Assembly (NCBI RefSeq): GCF_016428915.1
Contig: NZ_JAELTP010000007.1
Coordinates: 30,637-94,636, forward strand
Direction: 5' to 3'
DNA length: 64,000 nt
From: Pandoraea sp. ASV26
GTDB lineage: Bacteria > Pseudomonadota > Gammaproteobacteria > Burkholderiales > Burkholderiaceae
The notes below the pieces were generated by a model. That model saw only the letters and a program-made list of their open reading frames with translations. It searched no databases and had not been told where the DNA came from. A program made the translations under genes and the position numbers. The number at the start of each line of letters is the position of its first letter. Position 1 is the first letter of the stretch. Below are positions 45,021 to 55,610 of this stretch, piece by piece.

Positions 45021-45213
45021 TCGTGACCGGAGTGGTGCGTCTGCGTCCAGGTTCCTCTCTGAGCGGACTCGCCATCCCGGCTTATACTGTGTGTCATGTT
45101 GACGAATCCGACCCCGATGTGCCGGTGCCCGGCAAGGCAGGGGTCGGTTTTGTGTTGTCCGCGTAATTTGCGAATTTCTTTTACTTCCCACTAGCGACGT
45201 TTCACGATTGCCT

Positions 45214-45963
45214 ATGCTGCTCATTCCGGCCATCGACCTTAAAGACGGTCAATGTGTTCGCCTTAAACAAGGCGACATGGATCAAGCCACCGTATTCTCG
45301 GAGGACCCTGCTGCCATGGCTCGACATTGGGTCGAGCAAGGCGCGCGCCGCCTCCATCTGGTGGACTTGAACGGTGCATTCGTCGGCAAGCCGCGCAATG
45401 AAGCGGCCATCCGCGCCATCATTCAGGAAGTCGGCGCCGATATTCCCGTGCAATTGGGCGGCGGCATTCGAGACCTGAATACCATCGAACGTTACCTCGA
45501 TGACGGCTTGTCGTTCGTCATCATCGGGACGGCGGCGGTCAAGAACCCCGGCTTCCTGAAGGACGCCTGCACCGCGTTCGGCGGACATATCATCGTCGGC
45601 CTCGATGCCAAGGACGGCAAGGTCGCCACCGACGGCTGGAGCAAGCTCACCGGCCACGAAGTCGTGGATCTGGCGCGCAAGTTCGAGGATTACGGCGTCG
45701 AGTCGATCATCTACACCGACATCGGCCGCGATGGCATGCTCCAGGGCATCAACATCGATGCGACGGTGCGTCTCGCGCAAGCGGTGACCGTGCCGGTGAT
45801 CGCCAGCGGCGGCTTGTCGAATCTGGACGATATCGATGCGCTGTGCGAGGTCGAGCGTGAAGGTATCGAAGGCGTTATCTGCGGCCGCGCGATCTACTCG
45901 GGCGACCTGAATTTCTCGACGGCGCAAACGCGTGCCGACGAGCTTTCCGGAGGAGCGGCATAA
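45214..45963 (+). CDS. hisA: ProFAR isomerase
   Basis: Isomerises the aminoaldose ProFAR to PRFAR. 249 aa TIM barrel from ATG 45214 (a TTG 6 bp upstream is less likely). [14 protein letters not shown] with the catalytic Asp, [10 protein letters not shown] and [10 protein letters not shown] with the second Asp. A 193-bp gap before it contains TATACT at 45083-45088, a possible internal -10. Confidence 0.97.
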   Translation: MLLIPAIDLKDGQCVRLKQGDMDQATVFSEDPAAMARHWVEQGARRLHLVDLNGAFVGKPRNEAAIRAIIQEVGADIPVQLGGGIRDLNTIERYLDDGLSFVIIGTAAVKNPGFLKDACTAFGGHIIVGLDAKDGKVATDGWSKLTGHEVVDLARKFEDYGVESIIYTDIGRDGMLQGINIDATVRLAQAVTVPVIASGGLSNLDDIDALCEVEREGIEGVICGRAIYSGDLNFSTAQTRADELSGGAA

Positions 45964-46001
45964 GCGAGATCCCGGCTACGGCCGCCTCGCCTGCCATCAT
46001 C

Positions 46002-46775
<774 letters not shown>

Positions 46776-46792
46776 ACGGGAATCGACGGATC

Positions 46793-47191
46793 ATGACGCA
46801 AGACTGGCTGGACAAGGTAAGTTGGGACGCGCAGGGCCTCGTGCCCGTGATCGCGCAGGAAGTCGGCAGCAACGACGTGCTGATGTTCGCCTGGATGAAC
46901 CGTGAAGCGCTCGCGCGCACGGTCGAGACGGGCGAAGCCGTCTACTACTCCCGCTCGCGCAAACGCCTGTGGCACAAGGGCGAGGAATCGGGCCACGTGC
47001 AGAAGGTGCATGAGATTCGTCTGGATTGCGACGAAGACGTGGTGCTGCTCAAGGTCGAGCAGATCGATGGGATTGCCTGCCACACCGGTCGTCATTCCTG
47101 CTTTTTCCAGAAGTTCGAGGGCAGTGTCGAGGATGGCCAGTGGGCCACCGTCGAACCCGTGCTCAAAGACCCGCACAAGATCTACAAGTGA
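46793..47191 (+). CDS. hisI: Phosphoribosyl-AMP cyclohydrolase
   Basis: Opens the purine ring of PR-AMP. 132 aa. [24 protein letters not shown], then [14 protein letters not shown] and Zn-binding Cys/His in [11 protein letters not shown]. Separate from HisE, unlike the fused enterobacterial enzyme. Confidence 0.97.
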   Translation: MTQDWLDKVSWDAQGLVPVIAQEVGSNDVLMFAWMNREALARTVETGEAVYYSRSRKRLWHKGEESGHVQKVHEIRLDCDEDVVLLKVEQIDGIACHTGRHSCFFQKFEGSVEDGQWATVEPVLKDPHKIYK

Positions 47192-47196
47192 GCACC

Positions 47197-47553
47197 ATGA
47201 ACGATACGCTCGAGCGTGTTGCCGAAGTGATCGCCTCGCGCAAAGGGGGCGATCCCGACAAGTCGTACGTCGCGCGCCTGTTCCACAAGGGGGACGACGC
47301 CATCTGCAAGAAGATCGGCGAAGAAGCCACCGAAGTGGTGCTCGCAGCGAAGGACATCCGCATTGGCGGGACTGACAACCTGCGCCAGAAGCTCGTCAAC
47401 GAGACGGCTGATCTGTGGTTTCACTGCATGGTGCTGCTCGCCCATCACGACCTGAGCCCGAACGACGTGCTCGCCGAGCTGGCGCGTCGCGAGGGGTTGT
47501 CGGGACTCACCGAGAAGGCGCAGCGCGGCACGCGCGGCGAACACGCGGACTGA
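47197..47553 (+). CDS. hisE: Phosphoribosyl-ATP pyrophosphatase
   Basis: Removes pyrophosphate from PR-ATP. 118 aa, MazG-like helical fold: [27 protein letters not shown] and [17 protein letters not shown] with acidic metal ligands. 5 bp after hisI. Confidence 0.96.
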   Translation: MNDTLERVAEVIASRKGGDPDKSYVARLFHKGDDAICKKIGEEATEVVLAAKDIRIGGTDNLRQKLVNETADLWFHCMVLLAHHDLSPNDVLAELARREGLSGLTEKAQRGTRGEHAD

Positions 47554-47653
47554 CGCCCCCTTTGCCCCTCATGCCCCCATGCCCGGATGACCCGATGCCC
47601 GGCATGGCTCATTTAGGGCATGCGGCGGGCAGGCTCATGCGAGGAAACGCCTC

Positions 47654-48067
47654 ATGAACGATCCGCAGACCCCCGGCACCACCGGCTCACCCGGCAGCAC
47701 GGACCATCCGTACATCGCCAGCGCCCCGAGCGCCGAGCAGGAGCGCGCCTTGCGCAAGCTCACGCACGTGCTCTACGCGCTCTATGCGCTGTTCTGGCTC
47801 ACGGGCGGTGTGACCGCGATCGTGGCCATCATCATCAATTACATCAAGCGCGACGACGCGACCGGCACGCTCTACGCCTCGCATTTCACGTGGCAGATTC
47901 GCACCTTCTGGTGGTCGGTGGCGTGGGGTGTGCTTGGTGTGGCGCTCGCCGTGGTCATGGTCGGCTTCGCGATTCTCTGGGTGCTCGGCATCTGGACGCT
48001 GTACCGAATCGTCAAGGGCTGGCTCTATCTGAACGACAACAAGCCCATGTACGCTGCGCGCGCCTGA
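47654..48067 (+). CDS. DUF4870-type small membrane protein
   Basis: 137 aa, soluble N-terminal 40 residues, then three hydrophobic segments (about 45-68, 87-115 and close to the end). The pattern THVLYALYALFWLTGG...AIIINYIKR and the final RIVKGWLYLNDNKPM match a widespread proteobacterial family of unknown function. Lies between hisE and hinT in the conserved block. Confidence 0.82.
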   Translation: MNDPQTPGTTGSPGSTDHPYIASAPSAEQERALRKLTHVLYALYALFWLTGGVTAIVAIIINYIKRDDATGTLYASHFTWQIRTFWWSVAWGVLGVALAVVMVGFAILWVLGIWTLYRIVKGWLYLNDNKPMYAARA

Positions 48068-48121
48068 GCCGCTTCGGGGCGCGCTTCGATCCATTCGAGC
48101 CTTCGAGAGGAAGACATACGC

Positions 48122-48496
48122 ATGACGCACGATAACTGTATCTTCTGCAAGATTATTGCCGGGCAGATCCCGAGCGCACAGGTGTATGCCGACGACGACG
48201 TCGTGGTGTTCAAGGACATCAATCCGGCCGCCGACCTGCATCTGCTGATGGTGCCGCGCAAGCACATTGCCACATTGCAGGACTGCCAGCCCGACGATCA
48301 GGCGCTGCTCGGCAAGATGATGCTGCTCGCGCCGACGCTGGCGGCCGAACAGGGCTACCGTTTTGACGGCGATACGTCGAATATCGACGGCAATGGCTTC
48401 CGGGTGGTGATGAACACCGGGCCCGGCGGCGGCCAGGAGGTTTATCATCTTCACATGCACATTCTGGCCGGTCCGCGGCCGTGGAAGCGCATGTAA
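48122..48496 (+). CDS. hinT: HIT-family purine nucleoside phosphoramidase
   Basis: 124 aa. N-terminal CIFCKIIAGQIPS and the HIT triad near the C-terminus, YHLHMHILAG. Hydrolyses adenosine phosphoramidates. Linked with tatABC in Burkholderiaceae. Confidence 0.95.
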   Translation: MTHDNCIFCKIIAGQIPSAQVYADDDVVVFKDINPAADLHLLMVPRKHIATLQDCQPDDQALLGKMMLLAPTLAAEQGYRFDGDTSNIDGNGFRVVMNTGPGGGQEVYHLHMHILAGPRPWKRM

Positions 48497-48743
48497 GTGA
48501 CGGTGGCAGGGTGACGTGACGAATTGTCGCGTCATTTTGTAGAATCGTGCAGCAATACCGCGCAGGGAAAGGTTTCACGAAACATTTATTTCTACCCGGC
48601 GTCCGGCCCGGTTACGATGCAGGACGTAACGCGCGATGTGCCACAATGGGGCACTGTTGTTGCAGTCGCGGGGTCGACACAAAGCGCCCCGACTAGGCCC
48701 CGTCGCGAAGCGGCAGGGGTGGTGAAACGCAAGGAGAGTGGTC

Positions 48744-48989
48744 ATGGGTTCGTTGAGTATTTGGCACTGGCTGATCGTGCTGGTGATCGTGATGATGGTG
48801 TTCGGCACCAAGAAGCTGCGTAACATGGGCAGCGATCTGGGTGGCGCAGTAAAGGGCTTCAAGGACGGCATGAAGGAGGGCGAAGCTGCCCCGGCCGCCA
48901 AGGACGACCCGGCTGCTGCCAAGGAACTGCGCGATTCGACCACCATCGACGTGCAGGCCAAGGACGCGAGCAATCACAAGCAAGGCTAA
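48744..48989 (+). CDS. tatA: Sec-independent translocase TatA
   Basis: 81 aa: one N-terminal membrane helix ([14 protein letters not shown]), [20 protein letters not shown] amphipathic helix, then a charged tail. Start ATG 48744 follows an AAGGAGAG ribosome site; forms the Tat protein-conducting pore for folded proteins such as the Rieske protein encoded downstream. Confidence 0.97.
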   Translation: MGSLSIWHWLIVLVIVMMVFGTKKLRNMGSDLGGAVKGFKDGMKEGEAAPAAKDDPAAAKELRDSTTIDVQAKDASNHKQG

Positions 48990-49001
48990 GCCGGCGTCGA
49001 C

Positions 49002-49544
49002 ATGATCGATCTCGGTCTTTCCAAACTGATGTTGATCGGCGTTGTCGCGCTGGTCGTGATCGGTCCCGAGCGCTTGCCGAAAGTGGCCCGCACGGCGGGC
49101 GCGCTCTTCGGTCGCGCGCAGCGCTACATCAACGATGTGAAGGCCGAAGTGAGCCGCGAGATGGAACTCGACGAGCTGCGCAACATGCGCACGCAGTTCG
49201 AGGACGCGGCTCGCACCGCGCAGAGCACCGTTCAGAAGCAACTGCACGAGCAGGAAGCGTCGCTCAACGAGGCTTGGGCGAGTGCCACGGGAACGTCGTC
49301 TGGCGAGATCGCCGGTGGCGGCACGGATGCGGCGACCGGATATTCCGACAGCTATCTCGCAGAGCCTGTTGTGACGTCGGGGATCCGCACGTCGACCAAG
49401 CGCCGCAACTGGCGCGTGCGTCGGGCAGCCACGCCGATGTGGTTCAAGCAGGCCAGCATCACGCGTACGCGGGTGCAGTCGGGCGCGGCGCGCGTGGCAC
49501 GCCATACGCCGGCCAAGCTACGCCGGCCCGTCAAGTTCTTCTGA
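49002..49544 (+). CDS. tatB: Sec-independent translocase TatB
   Basis: 180 aa. Membrane helix DLGLSKLMLIGVVALVVIGPERLP with the Gly-Pro hinge, then the amphipathic helix RTAGALFGRAQRYINDVKAEV. The C-terminal third is basic and low-complexity. Recognises twin-arginine signal peptides with TatC. Confidence 0.95.
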   Translation: MIDLGLSKLMLIGVVALVVIGPERLPKVARTAGALFGRAQRYINDVKAEVSREMELDELRNMRTQFEDAARTAQSTVQKQLHEQEASLNEAWASATGTSSGEIAGGGTDAATGYSDSYLAEPVVTSGIRTSTKRRNWRVRRAATPMWFKQASITRTRVQSGAARVARHTPAKLRRPVKFF

Positions 49545-49612
49545 GGCGCTTGCGCACCGAACTTCCCGCCATCTGGCACTGTGCTGCCGGCATCATTCCT
49601 GGATAAGTCGAC

Positions 49613-50404
49613 GTGAGCGACGACAAGCAAATCCCCGACGGGGGTACCGAAGAGACTTTCATCTCGCATCTGGTCGAGTTGCGCAATCGCATTATTCGCG
49701 CGGGTGCGGCGGTGATAGTCGTGTTCCTCTCGCTGGTCTACTGGGCGCCGGACATCTTCCGTCTGCTCTCCCGCCCGCTGATGCAATCGCTGCCGGCTGG
49801 CGGCAAGATGATCGTCACGGACATCACCGGCTCGTTCTTCGTGCCGATGAAGGTCACGATGCTGGTCGCGTTCGTCGTTGCGTTGCCTGTCGTGCTGTAT
49901 CAGGCATGGGCGTTCGTGGCGCCGGGGTTGTACCAGCATGAGAAGAAGCTGGTGATGCCACTCGTGGTGAGCAGTTACACGCTGTTCCTGCTCGGCATGG
50001 CGTTCGCCTACTTCCTGGTGTTCCCGACCGTGTTCCACTTCATGGCGCACTACAACGCGCCATTGGGCGCGGAGATGAACACCGATATCGACAATTACGT
50101 GAGTTTTGTCCTCACGATGTTCCTATGCTTCGGTGTGACCTTCGAAGTGCCGGTGGTCGTGGTGGTGCTGGCGCGCATGGGCGTGGTGAGCATCGCAAAG
50201 CTCAAGCAGATTCGGCCGTACGTGGTGGTTGGCGCTTTTGTGCTGGCCGCCGTTGTCACGCCGCCGGACATCCTTTCGCAACTGATGCTGGCTATTCCGC
50301 TGATCGTCCTCTATGAACTGGGCCTGATCGCCGCGCGGCTCTTCGTCAAGCAGGGGCGCACGGAGGATGAAGGCAGCGAAGGGAACGGAGAGGCGACGCC
50401 GTAA
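49613..50404 (+). CDS. tatC: Sec-independent translocase TatC
   Basis: 263 aa from GTG 49613, six membrane helices. FISHLVELRNRIIR at the N-terminus, the ALPVVLYQAWAFVAPGLY block, and FGVTFEVPVVVVVLAR with the key Glu. Last gene of the long mla-his-tat block; terminator follows. Confidence 0.97.
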   Translation: MSDDKQIPDGGTEETFISHLVELRNRIIRAGAAVIVVFLSLVYWAPDIFRLLSRPLMQSLPAGGKMIVTDITGSFFVPMKVTMLVAFVVALPVVLYQAWAFVAPGLYQHEKKLVMPLVVSSYTLFLLGMAFAYFLVFPTVFHFMAHYNAPLGAEMNTDIDNYVSFVLTMFLCFGVTFEVPVVVVVLARMGVVSIAKLKQIRPYVVVGAFVLAAVVTPPDILSQLMLAIPLIVLYELGLIAARLFVKQGRTEDEGSEGNGEATP

Positions 50405-50464
50405 CGTCTCCTCGTCCCCTGAGGTGTCATCGCAGATAGTTCGCGACACGCAAGCATGCAAACG

Positions 50465-50492
50465 AAAGCACGGGCCTGGCCCGTGCTTTTTT
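50465..50492 (+). terminator. Terminator after tatC
   Basis: AAAGCACGGG / CCCGTGCTTT with a 5-nt loop and a T run. Confidence 0.93.
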
Positions 50493-50542
50493 ATTGGCGG
50501 CGACGGGCAGGTAGTGGTGGGGCGATCGTGATTGAAGGCGCT

Positions 50543-50576
50543 GAGGGTGCGAAGGTGCCGAGGGTGCGAGGGTGCC
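50543..50576. repeat. Two 17-bp tandem repeats
   Basis: GAGGGTGCGAAGGTGCC followed by GAGGGTGCGAGGGTGCC (16 of 17 identical), in the convergent gap between tatC and the DegS-like gene. No function assigned. Confidence 0.8.
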
Positions 50577-50629
50577 GAAGCCTCGAGAGCGATGAGCGAG
50601 GAGGCACTGACATCCGACGTGCCCAAACG

Positions 50630-50659
50630 AAAACGGCCGCGCCGAAGCGCAGCCGTTTT
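50630..50659 (-). terminator. Terminator of the DegS-like gene
   Basis: AAAACGGC / GCCGTTTT outer stem with a further GCGC pairing inside, 24 bp beyond the minus-strand stop. Confidence 0.8.
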
Positions 50660-50682
50660 GTCCATCCGCGAGCCTGACGTTA

Positions 50683-51900
50683 TCAGTCGGCGCTGTTGTC
50701 GTCGCTACCGTCGTCTTCGTCCTGCGCCGGACGCTTGGGCGGCGGCGGGCGCTTGCCGATCATCACGGTCAGGTCCAGTTCCTTCTTCTTGCGCGTGACG
50801 TGCAGCTTGGCCTGCGTGCCCGGCTTGATCTGGGCGATGACGTTGAGCAGCTCAGTCGTGTCGCGAATCGACGCGTCGTTCACCTTGGTCAGGATGTCGC
50901 CCGGCTGAACGCCTGCCTTGTCAGCCGGCCCGCCCTGCACAACCCCCGCGATGATGACGCCCGAGTCCTGTTGCAGACCGAACGACTCGGCGATATCCGA
51001 GGTGATGTCCTGCGGCTCCACGCCGACCCAGCCACGCGTGACCGCGCCGGTCGTGATGATGCTCTCGAGCACCGAGCGGGCCGTCGACACGGGAATCGCG
51101 AAGCCGATGCCCATATTGCCGCCGCTACGTGAGTAGATCGCCGTATTGATGCCCAGCAGGTTGCCGTTCACGTCGACGAGCGCGCCGCCCGAGTTACCGG
51201 GGTTGATCGCGGCATCGGTCTGAATGAAGTTCTCGAACGTGCTGATGTCGAGGTGATTGCGGCCCAGTGCGCTGATAATGCCCATCGTGACCGTCTGACC
51301 GACGCCGAACGGGTTGCCGATCGCGAGCACCACGTCGCCCACACGCACCTGATCCATGCGGCCGAGCGTAATGGCGGGCAGGTTGTCGAGCGTGATCTTG
51401 AGGACGGCCAGATCGGTTTCCGGGTCGCTGCCGACCAGCTTGGCGCGGGCCTTGCGGCCGTCGGCGAGGGCGACTTCGATCTCGTCGGCGCCGTCCACCA
51501 CGTGATGATTCGTGAGAATATAGCCTTCGCTGCTCACAATCACACCCGAGCCGAGGCTCGACACCGGATCTTGCCGCACCGTGCCGCCGCCGTCGCCGAA
51601 GAAATAACGGAACAGCGGATCATCGAGGCGCGGATCGCGATTCTGCTTTTGTTCCTTGCTGGAAAAAATGCTGACGACCGCGGGCATGGCCTTTTGAGCG
51701 CCATCGGCATACGAGCCGGTGGCCGGCTTGTCCGACAGACTCGGCGCGACTTCCTGCAAGGCGATGATCGGATTGGCGAGTTGCTTGCCGAACGAACCCT
51801 GGCGTTGCAGCCACTGAGGTTTGAGAGTGGCGATGATGAAGAGCAACGCAAGCAGCACGGTGACCGCTTGCGCGAACAGTAGCCAGAAGCGTCTGAGCAT
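50683..51900 (-). CDS. DegS/DegP-type (S1C) serine protease, one PDZ domain
   Basis: 405 aa from ATG 51898-51900. N-terminal membrane anchor ([22 protein letters not shown]), trypsin-like domain with His in [12 protein letters not shown], Asp in [10 protein letters not shown] and Ser in [14 protein letters not shown], and one PDZ domain with [15 protein letters not shown]. The Asp/Ser-rich extreme C-terminus is acidic. A membrane-anchored, single-PDZ protease suggests an envelope-stress sensor (DegS/AlgW role), but a regulated partner is not here. Divergent start codons with the next gene are only 18 bp apart. Confidence 0.93.
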   Translation of the reverse strand: MLRRFWLLFAQAVTVLLALLFIIATLKPQWLQRQGSFGKQLANPIIALQEVAPSLSDKPATGSYADGAQKAMPAVVSIFSSKEQKQNRDPRLDDPLFRYFFGDGGGTVRQDPVSSLGSGVIVSSEGYILTNHHVVDGADEIEVALADGRKARAKLVGSDPETDLAVLKITLDNLPAITLGRMDQVRVGDVVLAIGNPFGVGQTVTMGIISALGRNHLDISTFENFIQTDAAINPGNSGGALVDVNGNLLGINTAIYSRSGGNMGIGFAIPVSTARSVLESIITTGAVTRGWVGVEPQDITSDIAESFGLQQDSGVIIAGVVQGGPADKAGVQPGDILTKVNDASIRDTTELLNVIAQIKPGTQAKLHVTRKKKELDLTVMIGKRPPPPKRPAQDEDDGSDDNSAD

Positions 51901-51918
51901 GAAAGAGCGAGACCTTAT

Positions 51919-52668
51919 ATGAATCGTGTTGAACTCGAATTGTATCTGAACGATACCCTGCAAATCGCGCAATTTCGCGATTACTGCCCGAACGGCCTAC
52001 AGGTCGAGGGGCGCAGCAACATCCGAAAAATCGCCAGTGGCGTGACTGCCAGCCTGGCTTTCCTCGAAGCCGCCCGCGACTGGGGCGCCGATGCCGTTCT
52101 CGTCCATCACGGTTATTTCTGGAAGAACGAAGATGCCCGCATTACCGGGATGAAGCGGCGTCGTCTTGGCGTGCTGATCGGTCACGACATCAACCTGTTC
52201 GCCTACCACCTGCCACTCGACGCGCATCCCGAATTGGGGAATAACGCGCAACTCGGCAAGTTGCTGGGTTTCGTCGACGATGGCGGCCGTTTCGGTCCGG
52301 ATCAGCTCGGATGGCTGGGGGCACCGGCGCAGCCGACGACACTGGCGGCGCTGGCAGCGCACGTCGAAGCCCGGCTGGGGCGTGCGCCCCTGATGCTCGG
52401 GGAGCCGACCCGGGAAGTGCGCCGTGTCGCGTGGTGCACCGGTGGGGCGCAAGGCTTCTTCGAGGCGGCGATCGCGGCCGGGGCCGACGTGTATATCAGC
52501 GGCGAAGTGTCCGAGCCGACCCAGCATCTCGCGCTCGAAAGCGGGACGGGATATCTGGCGGCGGGGCATCATGCGACCGAGCGCGGCGGTGCCAAAGCCG
52601 TTGGCGAGCACGTCGCGGCGCGCTTCGGGCTTGAGCATCGGTTCTTCGATATGCCGAACCCGGCCTGA
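51919..52668 (+). CDS. Nif3-family dinuclear metal-binding protein
   Basis: 249 aa of the NIF3/YbgI family, hexameric with a dinuclear metal site; physiological role uncertain (GTP cyclohydrolase I type 2-like folds and DNA-repair links have been proposed). Metal ligands visible: [32 protein letters not shown] and the C-terminal [12 protein letters not shown]. Divergent from the protease. Confidence 0.93.
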   Translation: MNRVELELYLNDTLQIAQFRDYCPNGLQVEGRSNIRKIASGVTASLAFLEAARDWGADAVLVHHGYFWKNEDARITGMKRRRLGVLIGHDINLFAYHLPLDAHPELGNNAQLGKLLGFVDDGGRFGPDQLGWLGAPAQPTTLAALAAHVEARLGRAPLMLGEPTREVRRVAWCTGGAQGFFEAAIAAGADVYISGEVSEPTQHLALESGTGYLAAGHHATERGGAKAVGEHVAARFGLEHRFFDMPNPA

Positions 52669-52714
52669 CCTGCACGCACACCGGCAGGGGCGGCGCGAGG
52701 CCGCCTCGCGGTAA

Positions 52715-53161
52715 TTACCCGTTCTGTTTCTTGAGGCTGTCGCGGATTTCGCGCAGCAGAACGATGTCCTCCGGGGTGGGCGCCGGAGCGGCCGGGGCTT
52801 CCGGTGCCGGGCGCTTGAGCCGGTTGATCTGCTTGACCATCAGAAAGATGATGAAGGCCAGAATCAGGAAGTTGAGGGCGACGGTGATGAAATTGCCGTA
52901 ACCGAAGACGGCCACACCGGCTTTGGTCAGGTCAGCGTAGGATGTCGGATTGCCCTTGAAGTCCGCTGGAATGCTCCCGAGCAGGATGAACTTGCTCGAA
53001 AAATCCAGCCCACCGAAGATCGCGCCGACGACCGGCATGATCAGGTCCTTGACGATCGAATCGACGATCTTGCCGAAGGCGCCGCCGATAATCACACCGA
53101 CGGCCAGGTCGATCACATTGCCTTTGACGGCAAATTCCTTGAATTCCGACATGAAGCTCAT
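52715..53161 (-). CDS. mscL: Large-conductance mechanosensitive channel
   Basis: 148 aa. [29 protein letters not shown] is the S1/TM1 pore helix; TM2 is [22 protein letters not shown]-terminal cytoplasmic helix bundle after a Pro-rich linker. Protects against hypo-osmotic shock. The stop is 47 bp from the convergent Nif3 gene. Confidence 0.97.
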   Translation of the reverse strand: MSFMSEFKEFAVKGNVIDLAVGVIIGGAFGKIVDSIVKDLIMPVVGAIFGGLDFSSKFILLGSIPADFKGNPTSYADLTKAGVAVFGYGNFITVALNFLILAFIIFLMVKQINRLKRPAPEAPAAPAPTPEDIVLLREIRDSLKKQNG

Positions 53162-53578
53162 GCCATTCCTCCGCTGTTTTGATGAGTGACCGGAGGCAGC
53201 ATCGCTGCGTCAGCCCTCACGAATTGGCATTGATTGACCGGTAATTCCATGCGGGCCGCACGGCAGCGGCATCGGTAACGTCAAGCCAATGTCACGCGAT
53301 TGCCACAGGCTGCGCAAGATGTTACCGGGACGAGACAGGGAAAATGATGACTAAATGTCGTGCACGCGTCAACGAAAGCGGCGATCATAGCGATTCTCGT
53401 GCAGCATCCCAGAAGCGAAACCCCGGGTGAGCGCCAGCCACCCGCAGGGTACGTTAATCCTTTGAAAATACGCGAAAACCACTAGGAGACTGGGGCGTTT
53501 TGCCGTTGTTTCAGGCATTTACGCTCGCGTATGATTTCAGGTTGACGGAAATACCAATTCAACCGTGTGGGGCTTGTG
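53162..53578. other. Intergenic region between mscL and petA
   Basis: 417 bp, divergent promoters expected. The only candidate recognised is the petA promoter at 53506-53535. No ORF is supported. Confidence 0.6.
53506..53535 (+). promoter_or_regulatory. Putative petABC promoter
   Basis: TTGTTT (53506-53511), 18-bp spacer, TATGAT (53530-53535), 43 bp before the petA start. Confidence 0.45.
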
Positions 53579-54193
53579 ATGAGTGACAATCAAGAAAAGG
53601 CCGTCGACAGTAGCCGCCGGAATCTGTTGATTGCGACGTCCGTAGCTGGAGGCGTGGGCGGCGTTGCAACACTGGTTCCTTTCGTCAGTTCCCTCGAACC
53701 CTCGGAGCGCGCCAAGGCAGGCGGGGCGCCGGTCGAGGCCGACATCAGCAATCTCAAGCCCGGTGAGAAGATGACCGTGGCGTGGCGTGGTCTGCCTGTG
53801 TGGATCGTGCGCCGCACGCCGGACGAGATGGCTTCGCTGTCCAAAGTGACGGCAGAACTCGCTGATCCGGACTCCAAGGAAACGTTTTCCTACCCGATGC
53901 CCGACTATTGCAAGAACGCGTTTCGCGCGCGCACCGAGCAGAAAGATCTGCTCGTGGTCGTCGGCATCTGTACCCATCTCGGCTGCATCCCATCCGGCCC
54001 CTATCAGGCGGACACCAATGCCGCGCTGGGCCACGATCCGGGCTTCCTGTGCCCGTGCCATGGTTCCACCTACGATATGTCGGGCCGCGTCTTCAAGAAC
54101 AAACCGGCGCCAAAGAATCTCGACGTTCCTCGTTTCATGTTCGTGAACGACACCAAGATCGTGATCGGTAAAGACGAAAAAGGAGAAGCGTAA
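53579..54193 (+). CDS. petA: Ubiquinol-cytochrome c reductase Rieske iron-sulfur subunit
   Basis: Electron carrier of complex III. 204 aa from ATG 53579 (a GTG 12 bp upstream is possible). The N-terminal SSRRNLLIATSVAGGVGGVA is a twin-arginine signal-anchor, so export goes through the Tat system encoded upstream. 2Fe-2S ligands in CTHLGC (about C131) and CPCHGS. Abuts petB directly. Confidence 0.97.
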   Translation: MSDNQEKAVDSSRRNLLIATSVAGGVGGVATLVPFVSSLEPSERAKAGGAPVEADISNLKPGEKMTVAWRGLPVWIVRRTPDEMASLSKVTAELADPDSKETFSYPMPDYCKNAFRARTEQKDLLVVVGICTHLGCIPSGPYQADTNAALGHDPGFLCPCHGSTYDMSGRVFKNKPAPKNLDVPRFMFVNDTKIVIGKDEKGEA

Positions 54194-55579
54194 ATGGCCG
54201 CCGACAAACAGGTCGACACGACGGGCTTGCTGGGCTGGATCGACCGTCGGTTTCCGCTCACCCAGCTCTGGCGAGAGCATGCGTCCGAGTATTACGCGCC
54301 CAAGAATTTCAATTTCTGGTATTTCTTCGGATCGCTGGCCATGCTGGTGTTGGTGATCCAGATCCTCACCGGTATTTTCCTGGTGATGAACTACAAGCCC
54401 GACGCCACTCTCGCGTTTGCGTCGGTCGAGTACATCATGCGCGAGGTGCCCTGGGGCTGGCTCATCCGCTATATGCACTCGACGGGCGCGTCGATGTTCT
54501 TCGTCGTGGTGTATCTGCACATGTTCCGCGGGCTGCTGTACGGCTCGTACCGCAAGCCGCGAGAGCTGGTCTGGGTGTTCGGCTGCCTCATCTTCCTGTG
54601 CCTGATGGCCGAAGCGTTCATGGGCTATCTGCTGCCATGGGGGCAGATGTCGTACTGGGGCGCGCAGGTGATCGTAAATCTGTTCTCGGCGATCCCGTTC
54701 ATCGGCCCGGACCTGTCGCTGTGGATTCGCGGCGATTACGTGGTGTCCGATGCCACGCTCAACCGCTTCTTCGCGTTCCACGTGATCGCCATTCCGCTGG
54801 TGCTGATCGGGCTGATCGTCGCGCACATCATCGCGCTGCACGAAGTCGGGTCGAACAATCCCGACGGCATCGAGATCAAGGACAAGAAAGACGCCAACGG
54901 CCGGCCGCTCGACGGCGTTCCGTTCCATCCGTATTACACGGTGCACGACATCATGGGCGTGGGTGTGTTCCTGATGGTGTTCTCGGCGATCGTGTTCTTC
55001 GCGCCGACGATGGGCGGATACTTCCTGGAAGCGAACAACTTTATCCCGTCCGATCCGCTCAAGACGCCGCCGCATATCGCTCCGGTGTGGTATTTCACGC
55101 CGTTCTACTCGATGTTGCGCGCCACGACCGACGACTTCAAGCACGTGCTCATGGCGCTGGCGGTGATCGTCACGGCCGTCTGGTGGATCAAGGGCCGGGC
55201 GGCGGCGACCACGAAGGTCGCGGCGTCTGGCGGCGTGGTGTTGTTGTTGCTGGCGATGTATCTGATCGAAGCCAAGTTCTGGGGCGTGGTGGTCATGGGC
55301 GGTGCCGTGGTGACGCTGTTCTTCCTGCCGTGGCTGGACCATAGCCCGGTGAGGTCGATTCGTTACCGTCCGGGCTTCCACAAAGTGCTGTTGGGTATTC
55401 TTGTCGTCATTTTTGCCGTGTTGGGGTATCTGGGCATTCAGGAACCGACGCCCGTGAAGACGGCGATCTCGCAGATCGGCGCGCTTTACTACTTCGGATT
55501 CTTCTGGCTGATGCCGCTCTGGAGCAAACGGGGCACGTTCAAGCCGGTGCCGGAGCGCGTGACCTTCGCGGCGCACTGA
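54194..55579 (+). CDS. petB: Cytochrome b subunit of the bc1 complex
   Basis: 461 aa. Haem-ligand histidines are in the second (RYMHSTGASMFFVVVYLHMFR) and fourth (RFFAFHVIAIPLVLIGLIVAH) helices. The Qo-site PEWY-like motif reads APVWYFTPFYSML. Eight or nine helices; the last about 60 residues after the WLDHSPVRSIRYRP end are a typical bacterial extension. Confidence 0.97.
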   Translation: MAADKQVDTTGLLGWIDRRFPLTQLWREHASEYYAPKNFNFWYFFGSLAMLVLVIQILTGIFLVMNYKPDATLAFASVEYIMREVPWGWLIRYMHSTGASMFFVVVYLHMFRGLLYGSYRKPRELVWVFGCLIFLCLMAEAFMGYLLPWGQMSYWGAQVIVNLFSAIPFIGPDLSLWIRGDYVVSDATLNRFFAFHVIAIPLVLIGLIVAHIIALHEVGSNNPDGIEIKDKKDANGRPLDGVPFHPYYTVHDIMGVGVFLMVFSAIVFFAPTMGGYFLEANNFIPSDPLKTPPHIAPVWYFTPFYSMLRATTDDFKHVLMALAVIVTAVWWIKGRAAATTKVAASGGVVLLLLAMYLIEAKFWGVVVMGGAVVTLFFLPWLDHSPVRSIRYRPGFHKVLLGILVVIFAVLGYLGIQEPTPVKTAISQIGALYYFGFFWLMPLWSKRGTFKPVPERVTFAAH

Positions 55580-55610
55580 ACGCACGCAAACGACGACTAG
55601 GGATATCAAG

